This document shows positions 1 through 8,177 of a stretch of 64,000 bases of DNA, piece after piece. The position numbers and the translations under genes were made by a program. Location of the stretch: contig NZ_JAAIXY010000010.1 in NCBI RefSeq assembly GCF_010894455.1, positions 236,940-300,939 of the forward strand, written 5' to 3'. Origin of the DNA: Myxococcus eversor (lineage in GTDB: Bacteria; Myxococcota; Myxococcia; Myxococcales; Myxococcaceae). Positions within the stretch are counted from its first letter, which is position 1. The number at the start of each line of letters is the position of its first letter. Under the pieces are notes generated by a model. It worked only from the letters and a program-made list of their open reading frames with translations. It was not told where the DNA came from and ran no database searches.

Positions 1-541
1 GCCAGAACCGCGGCTGCCCGTAGTCCGCATAGGCGGCATTGAGCTTTGCCGGGGTGGCATGCGCAGTGAAGTCCCTCAACACCTCATTCACTTGCAGTGG
101 CAACATCCCCGGCATGCCGCTGGTGTGGGTGACCAGATGGCGCAGGCGGATGGGCCCGCCGTCTGACTGAAGGTTCGGATAGGCGGACGGCAGATACTTT
201 TGTATCGGGTCGTCGAGGGTCGCCTTGCCTTCGAGGACAGCGTTTGCCAACAGCAGGCCGACGAAGGTCTTGCTGACCGACCCTATTTCATAGAGGGTCG
301 AATCATCGGGCGGATTGGACTTGCCGGTCTCCAGCTCACCCCGATGCAGGATGAACTCCTCGCCGCGATAGACCACTGCAATCGACGTTGCGTGCAGCAG
401 TCGTGACTGCAGCAGGGTCGTCGCGGCCTGGCTCATTGCCGTGGGGATATCGCGGGCGGGTGCAGGGCCCGTCGTCTTGCAAGCGGCCAGCACCAGCATC
501 ATTCCAGCAATGGCTACGGAGAGGTTGTTCATCAGACGCAT
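1..541 (-). CDS. Class C beta-lactamase-like serine hydrolase lipoprotein (C-terminus outside window)
   Basis: Reading leftwards from 541, the protein begins with a short basic start and a hydrophobic stretch ending in the lipobox LAAC, so it should be a lipoprotein. It continues with VYRGEEFILHRG and the motif GSVSKTF, an S-x-x-K active site typical of class C beta-lactamases, DD-peptidases and related esterases. RHLVTHTSGMPG follows, another hallmark of the family. The gene runs off the left edge after about 180 residues, so the Tyr and KTG-equivalent motifs are not visible. Substrate cannot be inferred. An alternative ATG lies three codons downstream at 532; no strong ribosome-binding site separates the two. 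Confidence 0.85.
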   Translation of the reverse strand, partial: MRLMNNLSVAIAGMMLVLAACKTTGPAPARDIPTAMSQAATTLLQSRLLHATSIAVVYRGEEFILHRGELETGKSNPPDDSTLYEIGSVSKTFVGLLLANAVLEGKATLDDPIQKYLPSAYPNLQSDGGPIRLRHLVTHTSGMPGMLPLQVNEVLRDFTAHATPAKLNAAYADYGQPRFW

Positions 542-835
542 AAAGGGGAGGGGTACTCTCGCACGCCCCCCAGGTCGCAGCCAGACACGCGAGGTCACCC
601 TCGCGGTAGCACCGGCTCATGCGCGTAGCCTGGAACACGGGAAGTTCTCGGTGTCACCTCGACTTGATTCCCGACGCGTGCTCAGGGCTCATCTACCCCA
701 GCCCTCCTCGGTTCCTGCCCACGCGGCCAGACCGTCCTGCTCTTTCTCCTGGGTCGGGGATGCCGTACCTGCCTCTTCCTTGGTGTCCACTGAAGCGGAT
801 CAAGCCCAAGGGGAGGGGCCAAGCTTGAAGTCGAC
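542..835. other. Intergenic stretch with no recognised gene
   Basis: About 290 bases between the truncated hydrolase start and the small reading frame ending at 836. Short open frames exist on both strands, but none has a ribosome-binding site, a recognisable protein or consistent third-position GC bias. It probably contains the promoter of the leftward hydrolase gene, which I could not pin down. Confidence 0.4.
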
Positions 836-1015
836 TCAATCGGACGCGTACCCGCCGTCCTCTTCGAAGCCGCTCTCGTCGAAGTAGCGTCGCAGCGCCG
901 TGGCCATCGTCTCCATGGCGTGGACTCCCTCGCAGCGGGCGCAGCTGCCCCGCAGGTTCGCAAGGAGTCCGACGCGGAGACCTCCGTGCCGCACGTCGCT
1001 TCCGAGGAGAGGCAT
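836..1015 (-). CDS. Possible small protein or C-terminal gene remnant, unknown function
   Basis: A short leftward frame whose last 40 or so codons have the strong third-position G/C bias of real genes here. It encodes CARCEGVHAMETMATALRR followed by an acidic tail. The frame can be extended to 1162, but that extension crosses a strong hairpin that looks like the terminator of the upstream gene and loses codon bias, so I place the start at an internal ATG (59 residues). No ribosome-binding site is evident. It could be a small Cys-containing protein or the surviving 3' end of a decayed gene; I do not recognise it. Confidence 0.25.
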   Translation of the reverse strand: MPLLGSDVRHGGLRVGLLANLRGSCARCEGVHAMETMATALRRYFDESGFEEDGGYASD

Positions 1016-1132
1016 CTGGCCCGGCGATGCGCGCGGGGACCGGTGCTCACGCTCCGGTCCGCGGGTGTGCCTGGGCTTCAGGCGAGACGCCGTGTGTACG
1101 GCGGCGCCGAACGCGAGCTCCCAACTCGGAAC

Positions 1133-1175
1133 AGCAAGGCCGGCCATGGGGACGTGCCCCACGACCGGCCTTGCT
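1133..1175 (-). terminator. Hairpin terminator after the Ig-repeat lipoprotein gene
   Basis: Perfect 11-base inverted repeat (AGCAAGGCCGG at 1133-1143 with CCGGCCTTGCT at 1165-1175) enclosing a second nested stem TGGGG/CCCCA. It starts about 20 bases past the stop codon of the leftward gene. There is no clear U tract, so termination is inferred from position and stem strength. Confidence 0.5.
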
Positions 1176-1196
1176 CCTCGGCGTGTCGACGCGGTC

Positions 1197-4112
1197 CTAC
1201 CGCAGGGGCACGCGCTTGAGCCTGAAGGGCGAGGGGCTCTCGCTCATCGTGAAGTAGCTCGCGCCGTTGGCCTCGTACTCAATCGCCTCTCCCTGGCCCT
1301 CGGTGGTGTCGGTCAGCGTGACGGGCGTCGCGAAGACGGCCGACTCGAAGCCAAGTCCCGGCGTCGCACGGAACTCGTAGACAGTGCGGTAGGTGCGAAG
1401 GAGGAAGCGATCCGCGCATGGGTGGATCGCCGCCGCGGTCGCGGCCGAGAAGTTGGCGTCTCCGTTCAGCGGCAGTTGGATCGTGTGGACGTGGATCAGC
1501 GTGGCCTGCACGCCCGGCGTCAGCGGCCGGGGGAACTTGTACACGCCGCTCTTCCCCGTGCCCCCGTCCTTGGTGACGACGTAGATGTCCCCGGTGGTGG
1601 GGTGCACCATCAGCGACTCCGCGTCCTTGGCGCCGTCCGGATAGACGAACGGGAAGGCCTCGGCGACGAGCCCCCCCGAGGTCTGGCCGTTGGCGAGATC
1701 CGGCTCGGGCACGCGGTAGATCGTGAACGACGTGGGGGTGCCACCCGGAGGGAAGTTGGCGCTCCACTTCCCGATGTCACCAATGAAGATGCACGAGCCG
1801 CTCGGGCAGGGCCCGGTCGCGAGGTCCTCCCAGTCGGCCGGCGTCACGTTGGTCACATTGAACGTGCCGAGGGTGCTCGCGTTGAGGGTGTTGATCGCGA
1901 CGATGGCGGTGGTGTCCTCGTTGTGCACGTAGAGCGCGTTGCCGACCACGCGGCTCGCGGCCAGGCCCGAGGGCTCCACGATTTGCGGCGCGGTCACGGT
2001 GCCCTGGAGCGTGAAGGTGCTCGCGTACGTGTCGCCGACCATGCAGGTGGGGGCGTTGGCGGCGCGCAGGACGACGACGTGCGCGGTGTTGGTCTGCACG
2101 AACGCGGAGCTGCCGGAGAGGTCCGTCTGGAGGCCCGGCGCGGTGAGCGACCGGTAGGCGGCATTGAAGAGCAGTCCATTGGCGTGACCCAGGCACGCAT
2201 CGAAGGCCTCGGTGAAGCCGAGCGGTGGCTCGATGCCGGTGGCAGGGCAGGTGGCGTCCGGCCAGACCTGTGAGCCGTACCAGACGGCGAGGCCACCCGC
2301 GCTGCCGGTCACCACGTCGGGCACGGTGAACGACGCGGAGTCGCCGTTCTTCTGGCCTGCGTGCACGTCGATGGGCTGGATCGGATCGACGCCGCTGAAG
2401 GCTTCCACGCTCCCCGCCATGTGGGTGGCCGCGTCCAGTCCGAACGCGTAGCTCGCGGGCTCGGAGGCGCCCGCGACGCGGTAGAAGATCCAGGTGCGGA
2501 TGGCCCAGGCGCTCTGCTCCGAGCGCAGGAACGTCCAGCCGGCGGGCGGCGTGACGGTCGCGGAGATGTTGTTGCGCACGGTCACCCGCGCGATGAGCGC
2601 GTCGTTGGCCGCGGTCCCCGACGGCTTGGGGATCGACAGCGAAGCGAGCGACAGGCCGCTGTGGCGCGAGCTCCCACGCAACGCGACCCCCGAGGACGGC
2701 GCGACCTCGGCGCGGCGAAGGGCGACGACCTGTGCGACGTTGGTCTCGGCGAACGTCGAGCTCCCGTTGAACGGTCCCTGGAGGCCGGCACCGGCGAGGG
2801 GCATGAAGGCGGCGTTGAAGACGAGGCCCTGGGACGAGGACACCAAGCAGGTGTCGTAGGTCTCGGCGAAGCCCAGGGGGGGCTCGATCGCCGGGGTCGG
2901 ACACGCGGCGCCGGTCCACGTCTGCGCGCCGAACCAGACGGCGGCCCCGCCCGCGGTCGAGGTGCTCAGCTGCGGCGTCGTGAAGGCCGTCGAACCGCTG
3001 TTGCTCTTGCCGGCGTGCGTGTCGATCGGGTTGGCCGGATTGACGCCGGCATACGCCACGAGGTTGCCGACGAGGTAGCTCGCGATGGAGCTCTGGAACG
3101 TGTGGCTCGCGGGCTCGCTGGCGGTGGCGACGCGGACGAAGACCCAGCCGCGGATGCTCCAGGTGCTCATGTCGGTGCGCACCAGCGTCCAACCCGCGGG
3201 CGGGGTGAGCTCGGCGCCGATCTGGTTCCGGTTCGCGAGGTGCGCCAGCAGCACGTTACCGGCGGTGACGCCCGGAGGGGTCGAGAGGGTCAGGCTGGTG
3301 ACCGTCTTGCCGCTCGCGTGCGTGGTGCCGACGAGGGTGATCTCCCCGGTGGACGGCGGCTGGAGGGGACGCAGCACCACCGCGTACGTGATGTTGGTGT
3401 TGGGGAGCGTGGAGCTGCCGGTGAAGGCGGGCTGGGGACCTGCGGCCCCGAGCTCCGAGGTGGCGGCGCTGTGCAGCACGCCGCGCGACGACGAGACGAG
3501 GCAGGTGTCGAGCTGCTCGGTGAAGCCCGTCGGAGGGGTGTGGACCGCGGGGCACGCGGCGCCTCCCCAGACCTGGGCCGAGAACCACACCGCGAGGCCG
3601 TTCGCGGACGACGTGGTGGCGACGGGCAGCGCGAGGCTCGCGCTGTTGCCATTCTTCTGGCCCACGTGCACGTCGATCGGCTGGAGCGGATCCGCGCCCG
3701 ACACCGCGACCAGGGTGGCCGCCATGGAGCTGGCGAGGTCGAGGGTGAAGGTGTGACTGCTCGGCTCGGCCGCGCTGGCCACGCGGAGGAAGAGCCAGGA
3801 CTTGATGGCCGAGGCGCTCTGCTCGGAGCGCAGCAGCGTCCATCCAGCGGGTGGGGTGGCGACGGCGGTGACGGCCTCGCGATTGCTCAGCTGCATCACC
3901 AGCACATCTCCGGCGGCCGTACCCACGGGGGTGGGGATGGAGAGGGTGGTGGTGGCCAGGCCGCTCGCGCTGGTGGTTCCTCGCACGGAGAGCGTGGAGA
4001 GGTCCTGGGCCGTCGTCGCATCCTGTACGTCGTCGGGCTGCGCGAGCTCAGTCGTTCCACAGGCGGCCATCAGTAGGGCGGCCGCGAGCCACAGACTTCG
4101 GAATGGGGTCAT
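1197..4112 (-). CDS. Large lipoprotein: three tandem Ig-like repeats plus C-terminal propeller-like region
   Basis: The start at 4112 gives a short basic n-region, a hydrophobic core and lipobox LMAAC, predicting an outer-membrane or surface lipoprotein of 971 residues. Residues about 45-660 are three copies of a unit of about 205 residues. Each copy carries TPPAGWT, a segment like LRSEQSAxAI, a stretch resembling PIDVHAGQKNG, and a pair of conserved Cys near ACP and DTCLV. The last 300 residues (GDTYAS onward) read like a beta-propeller or secreted hydrolase-like domain with repeated motifs such as VEPSGLAAS, DWEDLATG and DGAKDAESL. No catalytic motif is recognised. The upstream in-frame extension to 4205 has no signal peptide and was rejected. 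It is probably a secreted or surface protein transcribed on its own. Confidence 0.8.
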   Translation of the reverse strand: MTPFRSLWLAAALLMAACGTTELAQPDDVQDATTAQDLSTLSVRGTTSASGLATTTLSIPTPVGTAAGDVLVMQLSNREAVTAVATPPAGWTLLRSEQSASAIKSWLFLRVASAAEPSSHTFTLDLASSMAATLVAVSGADPLQPIDVHVGQKNGNSASLALPVATTSSANGLAVWFSAQVWGGAACPAVHTPPTGFTEQLDTCLVSSSRGVLHSAATSELGAAGPQPAFTGSSTLPNTNITYAVVLRPLQPPSTGEITLVGTTHASGKTVTSLTLSTPPGVTAGNVLLAHLANRNQIGAELTPPAGWTLVRTDMSTWSIRGWVFVRVATASEPASHTFQSSIASYLVGNLVAYAGVNPANPIDTHAGKSNSGSTAFTTPQLSTSTAGGAAVWFGAQTWTGAACPTPAIEPPLGFAETYDTCLVSSSQGLVFNAAFMPLAGAGLQGPFNGSSTFAETNVAQVVALRRAEVAPSSGVALRGSSRHSGLSLASLSIPKPSGTAANDALIARVTVRNNISATVTPPAGWTFLRSEQSAWAIRTWIFYRVAGASEPASYAFGLDAATHMAGSVEAFSGVDPIQPIDVHAGQKNGDSASFTVPDVVTGSAGGLAVWYGSQVWPDATCPATGIEPPLGFTEAFDACLGHANGLLFNAAYRSLTAPGLQTDLSGSSAFVQTNTAHVVVLRAANAPTCMVGDTYASTFTLQGTVTAPQIVEPSGLAASRVVGNALYVHNEDTTAIVAINTLNASTLGTFNVTNVTPADWEDLATGPCPSGSCIFIGDIGKWSANFPPGGTPTSFTIYRVPEPDLANGQTSGGLVAEAFPFVYPDGAKDAESLMVHPTTGDIYVVTKDGGTGKSGVYKFPRPLTPGVQATLIHVHTIQLPLNGDANFSAATAAAIHPCADRFLLRTYRTVYEFRATPGLGFESAVFATPVTLTDTTEGQGEAIEYEANGASYFTMSESPSPFRLKRVPLR

Positions 4113-4483
4113 GGGGTTTCGATCGAGGTGTCGACTCACCGGACTGGAGGTCCGGGAATCGGCCATGTGAAGGACCCCGCAGTGCGAAGCGCAATCGACT
4201 GTCATGACACGGGAAAGCTGCCGTGAAATCGTTGGGATCTTCGGGTGTCATCGAAAGAAGGTGGCAGTCCTGTCCATGCGGTCACGCGGAGTCCTTGGAG
4301 AACGCGAAGCTCAAAGATATCTGCGCACGGTGCAAGGGCCGAAGGGCGGTCTGCACCCCGCAGGGTGGGCCTCCAGGCAAGCCTCGTGACCGTGGCTGTG
4401 ACAGGCTCGTGACGTCAGCCGAGGCGACTTCTTCCCTGACACAGGGGGAACCGGCTCACTCCAGCGTCCGGTGCCCCAATCCG

Positions 4484-4588
4484 GATGAGTGTAAGTCGTT
4501 GGTGGAAGATTTCGAGGCGAGCGGGCAGAGTCAGAAGGAGTTCGCGACCCAGCGATGGCGCATTGCTTGGTCGCCTTCCGGCGGATGA
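4484..4588 (+). pseudogene. Transposase-like N-terminal remnant (IS66/IS3 accessory type)
   Basis: This rightward frame encodes DECKSLVEDFEASGQSQKEF followed by AT-Q-R. That resembles the N-terminal helix-turn-helix of IS66-type accessory proteins (W-x-x-L-V-x-x-F-x-x-S-G-x-S-x-x-E-F/Y-A). The similarity ends abruptly, the frame stops after about ten unrelated residues, and no transposase follows. It is best read as the scar of an insertion sequence at the left border of the AT-rich island. The match is by motif only. Confidence 0.4.
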
Positions 4589-4708
4589 CGTGCCGCAAGC
4601 TATTGAGCCTGGGGCTCCGAAGCGCCTCGTCCTTGCAATGGATTGCGTTGCGCCTCAGTAGCCCGACGTCGTCTGATTGTGACCGTGAGTGCACGCGTAG
4701 GCTTTAGG

Positions 4709-6340
4709 TCAGGTGTTGAATTTTAGCAGGAATTTCGCAAGCGACTGTGATCTGTATTCCAATATGGCGCTAGGGTTTTTCTCTAGGCGTTTAATGTCTT
4801 TGGCTGGTGGAAGAAACTGCGTGGCCAAGATGCTGTCTGCGGCCTTGCTGCCGGACTGGCGCACAAGAGTATCAACCAGTTTGGATAGAGTCGCTCTCTT
4901 AAGGTGGGATGCCGTCTCAGGCAGGAGAAGAACGGACGAAAGAATTCGGGTATGGAGCCCGGGGCCGTCTGGGGTTGTTTCTTTTCCGAAGATTGGCTGG
5001 ATCTCAATCGCCGTGCCGTTCTCTTTGGGCTTAGTTTTGGTATTTATCTCGAGTGAGTCGCCAGACAGGTCAATCGGCTTGTTGGAGGCTAGCGCGCAGA
5101 CAAAGCTCCGCCAGAGTGCTCCTTGGCCTCGCTTTGTTGCCTCCTGGAGAGCTTTCAGATTGGGCATCCTGAACTCAAAGTCCATGTCGCCAGCGACGAT
5201 TTCGAGAAGATACTTAAAGTCTGATACCGTCCGGGTATTGGATGCCACGTCGTACCCTTGGTTGAACGAGCGGTCCCAGAACCAAGAACGCCATAGGTCT
5301 GCGTTCTTGGAGAGGTCAACTCCAGTGGCAACTAGTCCGGCCAATACTAGTAGTTGTGCCCGATAAGGGAGCCATTCTTGATTCAATACCCCGCACTCGG
5401 CCATCAGAAAGGATGCAGCCGACTCGATGGCTTTTGCTGAGGTCTGCCATTTTTTTCGAACGGTGTCGACGTCGAGAGCCAGAATGGCGGATTGGCGAAT
5501 GTTGTTGAGTTGAGTGAGGGCGATGCATTGCAACACAGGCATGCCATCGTCCTCTAGGAACGCGTGGAGTTTCACATGCTCATCGGATGCTTGAGCCCAC
5601 TTTTGGCGTAGGTTCCACTTGGGCCCATAGGAGCGAGCGACCATGAGGTCGAATGCGCCAAGGCGCATGCCTGTCTTGTTGATTCGCTCGAAAATTCGCG
5701 CGATTGCGTCGGGTTGCAGCTCCCTCTCCATGATGACGGCCGGAAATTCATAGCCATCTACTCTGGAGAAAAGCGCTTTGTATAGGACTGAGAGTGGGTC
5801 TGGGGATTTCTCTTTCTTTTTAGACCCTCGAGCTGCAGCTTCTTTCCATGCGAAAAAATCCGATGCTGATTTCAGCGCGTATACAGGGACAAGACCTTGG
5901 TCTCGTTGAATTGTCTCCGAGGGGAAAGACGATTCCCAATCAGCCCTGCGGTAGCTGACGATGTTTTCCTCAAGAGAGTCTATGTCGTCTGCGGAGACTT
6001 CGCCGAATTTGATTGCGTAGACGAAGGGTCCAACATTATGGAGCGCGCGAAAGAGCGAGGTTAGTCGCTGTTGGCCATCCAGTATTACATACTTCACCTG
6101 TGGGGCTAGATGGCGGATTCCGTCGAATGGTCGAAGGCTAAAGTATTCAGGATTGCCTCTCATTATGAGTAAGGTGCCCGCAGGCCAGCCCATTAGGACT
6201 GTCCCGATTAGTGCGCGAACGTCACGGTCCGACCAGTCGAAATCGCGCTGAAAGTCCGGTAGTCCGATTGTCCCCGCTCCGATGCCTTCGGTTAGGTCTT
6301 CTATATGAATCCGGCTTGGCTCAATTTGAGGGAATTTCAA
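4709..6340 (-). CDS. DUF262 (ParB/Srx-fold) protein, GmrS-like, without a visible nuclease domain
   Basis: The 543-residue protein opens with a DUF262 domain: LPDFQRDFDW at residues 27-36 and DGQQRLTSL from residue 88, the signature nucleotide-handling motif shared with GmrS and other type IV restriction or defence proteins. A second region, IARIFERINKTGMRLGAFDL, is also typical of DUF262 proteins. The C-terminal third lacks the H-x-x-P/HNH pattern of DUF1524 (GmrD), so no nuclease can be pointed to. It lies 21 bases downstream of the YaaC-like gene, same strand, almost certainly co-transcribed. AT-rich codon use indicates foreign origin. A defence role is inferred from family and context, not shown. 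Confidence 0.8.
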   Translation of the reverse strand: MKFPQIEPSRIHIEDLTEGIGAGTIGLPDFQRDFDWSDRDVRALIGTVLMGWPAGTLLIMRGNPEYFSLRPFDGIRHLAPQVKYVILDGQQRLTSLFRALHNVGPFVYAIKFGEVSADDIDSLEENIVSYRRADWESSFPSETIQRDQGLVPVYALKSASDFFAWKEAAARGSKKKEKSPDPLSVLYKALFSRVDGYEFPAVIMERELQPDAIARIFERINKTGMRLGAFDLMVARSYGPKWNLRQKWAQASDEHVKLHAFLEDDGMPVLQCIALTQLNNIRQSAILALDVDTVRKKWQTSAKAIESAASFLMAECGVLNQEWLPYRAQLLVLAGLVATGVDLSKNADLWRSWFWDRSFNQGYDVASNTRTVSDFKYLLEIVAGDMDFEFRMPNLKALQEATKRGQGALWRSFVCALASNKPIDLSGDSLEINTKTKPKENGTAIEIQPIFGKETTPDGPGLHTRILSSVLLLPETASHLKRATLSKLVDTLVRQSGSKAADSILATQFLPPAKDIKRLEKNPSAILEYRSQSLAKFLLKFNT

Positions 6341-6361
6341 GAGATTCTCGGTTGGAGTTGT

Positions 6362-7474
6362 CTAGATAGCTGCGGATTGGATGACTTCGCGCTGTGCAAA
6401 TCGTGATGCCATGAGGTATAGAAATTGACGTGGTGCTGAAGAGATTGTCTCTTGGATTGCGGGGCCGTACGAGTCGTCGAGTATTTTGGCGAACACGTGT
6501 GGTCTATAGCGGGTTACTGAACCGAGATAGAAAATTATTGCATACATTGCGAGCGCCTGCGGTAGGGTGCTGGCGCTGGTTGGCGGTGTGTATAGATATA
6601 GGGTTCTGTAGGGTGGCACAAATGTGAGGGTTGTCCAGACATGTTGAGCTAAGTGGGTTGCGAGTTTTGCTGTCTCTGCGCCCGCTGTCTTGCTGTACGA
6701 TGTTGCCGCGATTAATTCGAAGCGGCGGCGGGAGGTTGGAGCGCCGACCTCCTTCCAGGTGTTGGATAGATTTGTCCTGGCGAGCAGTTCGTTTGCTGTT
6801 ATCCCTGAGCGCTTGATGTCGTCCTTGTCGAGTTCGAAGGCCAGCCATGCCTGTTTTGAGGTGGCGTCGTGAATGAAGTCAATTGACCGCAATGGTATGA
6901 AGCGTTCTCGTTCTTTTCTTGCGGAACACCATAGTCGGTGTCCTGTTATGATTTGTCCAAGCAGTTCTGGGACCGGGAAATCCGTTGCTGCTGTTAGGGG
7001 AAGTCCCGTAATTGCTCGATGGAATTCGTCAAATATGTTGATTGAGCGAGCCCCGGTGCTTGGGTGCGCCTTGATTAATGCATCGTCGAATTCCTTCCCT
7101 CCGACGGGGGGCTTCTCGCTGATTCCGTGTTGAGCCGTGTTGAGGTCTCGCTGTAGTCCCTGTGTGAGAATGTATGATTTTGCGAGATTTAGGAAGGAGT
7201 AGTATAGGAGTACAGGTTTGGCTCCGATTATTGATGCGTCGGTTGCTGCTCTGAAGTTGTCTTCGGCTTGTTTGAGAAAGGCTAGTGCTGCCGGGCGTGC
7301 GATTGCTGGACAGCGTTGTTTGGTGTGGCTGAGTATTATGCCCCAGGGGTCGGATGTGAAAATCGCAGACTGCCCCTGATGGCGACTGTTTGCTGCGGAT
7401 GTCGGCCAGAATGAGAAAGGTACTTTTCGTCCAGCTATTGTTATCGGCTTTCCGGCCCGGGGTGAGTTGCTCAT
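6362..7474 (-). CDS. YaaC-like protein, probable partner of the DUF262 gene
   Basis: A 370-residue protein with features of the YaaC-like family: FLKQAEDNFRAA, KPVLLYYSFLNLAKSYIL around residues 100-120, and near the C-terminus ALAMYAIIFYLGSVTRYRP. The function of YaaC is not established; the helical N-terminal part suggests a HEPN-like or scaffold fold, but I cannot show this. The ATG at 7474 has a good ribosome-binding site (GAGAGGG). It is the promoter-proximal gene of a two-gene operon with the DUF262 protein and shares its low GC. The pairing in an island beside a tRNA makes an antiphage or conflict role plausible. Confidence 0.7.
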   Translation of the reverse strand: MSNSPRAGKPITIAGRKVPFSFWPTSAANSRHQGQSAIFTSDPWGIILSHTKQRCPAIARPAALAFLKQAEDNFRAATDASIIGAKPVLLYYSFLNLAKSYILTQGLQRDLNTAQHGISEKPPVGGKEFDDALIKAHPSTGARSINIFDEFHRAITGLPLTAATDFPVPELLGQIITGHRLWCSARKERERFIPLRSIDFIHDATSKQAWLAFELDKDDIKRSGITANELLARTNLSNTWKEVGAPTSRRRFELIAATSYSKTAGAETAKLATHLAQHVWTTLTFVPPYRTLYLYTPPTSASTLPQALAMYAIIFYLGSVTRYRPHVFAKILDDSYGPAIQETISSAPRQFLYLMASRFAQREVIQSAAI

Positions 7475-7894
7475 GCTGAGGCCCTCTCTTCGTTCTGGTC
7501 AGGCATCGAGGTGCGGTTCTTCTCGAATTGGCTCGACAGAAGAAGCATCTACCCGATTTGACTGAGAGTCCAGGCTCAGTACGGTAGTTCGGGCCATCCT
7601 GCGTGCAATGACAGCGTCGCGAGGCTGGAATGCAGTTCATCTAGATTGAGTTGGTGCTCTACCTCTGGTTTATTGGGCCGATCCTGGATGCAATGGGGAT
7701 CGAGGAGTTGTGGGAAATCGGGCTCTGAGTTCTATGCTGGCATTGAGGCCTTGGCCGATTAAGGGTAGGCAAAAATCAAGAGCCGCTGTAGTGGCTTGAT
7801 TGATGTGCTGATGCAGCACTCGCCATCGTCAGAAGAAGTGAATGCTCACGGAGCCACGATTTGCGGTAGGCGTCACTAAGTTCGAGGCCCGTGG
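7475..7894. other. Gene-free AT-rich stretch between the YaaC-like gene and tRNA-Asn
   Basis: About 420 bases with no credible reading frame on either strand. Composition matches the island rather than the core chromosome. It must hold the promoter of the leftward YaaC-DUF262 operon, although no convincing -35/-10 pair was found. It ends at the tRNA-Asn terminator. Confidence 0.4.
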
Positions 7895-7904
7895 AAAAGA
7901 AAAA

Positions 7905-7929
7905 GGCCCCGCCAGAAACTGGCAGGGCC
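7905..7929 (-). terminator. Rho-independent terminator of tRNA-Asn
   Basis: On the minus strand GGCCCTGCCAG, loop TTT, CTGGCGGGGCC is followed by TTTTTCTTTT: an 11-pair stem, tight loop and U tract. It lies 12 bases past the tRNA 3' end. Confidence 0.9.
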
Positions 7930-7941
7930 TTCGTTCTTCAG

Positions 7942-8014
7942 CTCCCCGACGAGGACTCGAACCTCGGACCTAGTGATTAACAGTCACCCGCTCTACCGGC
8001 TGAGCTATCGGGGA
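7942..8014 (-). tRNA. tRNA-Asn (anticodon GTT)
   Basis: A 73-nt cloverleaf reads on the minus strand: acceptor TCCCCGA pairs with TCGGGGA, the D arm contains AGCTCAGCCGGTAGAGC, the anticodon loop CTGTTAA gives anticodon GTT, and the T arm contains GGTTCGAGTCC. The discriminator base is G and CCA is not encoded. A consensus-like promoter lies upstream and a strong terminator downstream, so it is a stand-alone transcription unit. Confidence 0.97.
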
Positions 8015-8056
8015 ATATGTCCTCGCTGTGGTAACGGCGCCGCAGCGATGACGCGC

Positions 8057-8085
8057 TTTCTAGAGAACGGAGCCCCCTCTGTCAA
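8057..8085 (-). promoter_or_regulatory. Sigma-70-type promoter of tRNA-Asn
   Basis: On the minus strand a perfect -35 TTGACA (8080-8085) is separated by exactly 17 bases from TAGAAA (8057-8062), about 42 bases before the tRNA. This is an unusually good consensus match for a GC-rich genome and suits a highly expressed stable RNA. Confidence 0.75.
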
Positions 8086-8177
8086 CTGTCCCGTTTGATC
8101 CGCTCTCCCGGCTCCAGGGTCCACCCTGGTCCGCCCTCGCCGGGCTCGCCTCCGTTTCATCCGAGGCCATCTCCCTC

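Larger units (their letters stand above)
4600..7894. mobile_element. AT-rich accessory island downstream of tRNA-Asn
   Basis: Base composition falls from the strongly GC-rich flanks to roughly half GC, with many A/T-ending codons and poly-T stretches. The segment begins next to a transposase-like remnant and ends at the terminator of tRNA-Asn, i.e. just past the 3' end of a tRNA, a common integration site. It holds a two-gene operon typical of accessory or defence content. I see no integrase and no duplicated tRNA 3' end, so the integration mechanism and exact ends are unknown. Confidence 0.5.

Noticed and set aside
4709..6340. Complete GmrSD type IV restriction enzyme
   Set aside because: The DUF262 half is present, but no H-x-x-P/HNH motif of DUF1524 is visible in the C-terminal third or in the neighbour.
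4200..8014. Duplicated tRNA-Asn 3' end (att site) bounding the island
   Set aside because: Reading both strands between 4200 and 7940 I found no second copy of the tRNA 3' sequence and no integrase, so attachment sites are not claimed.
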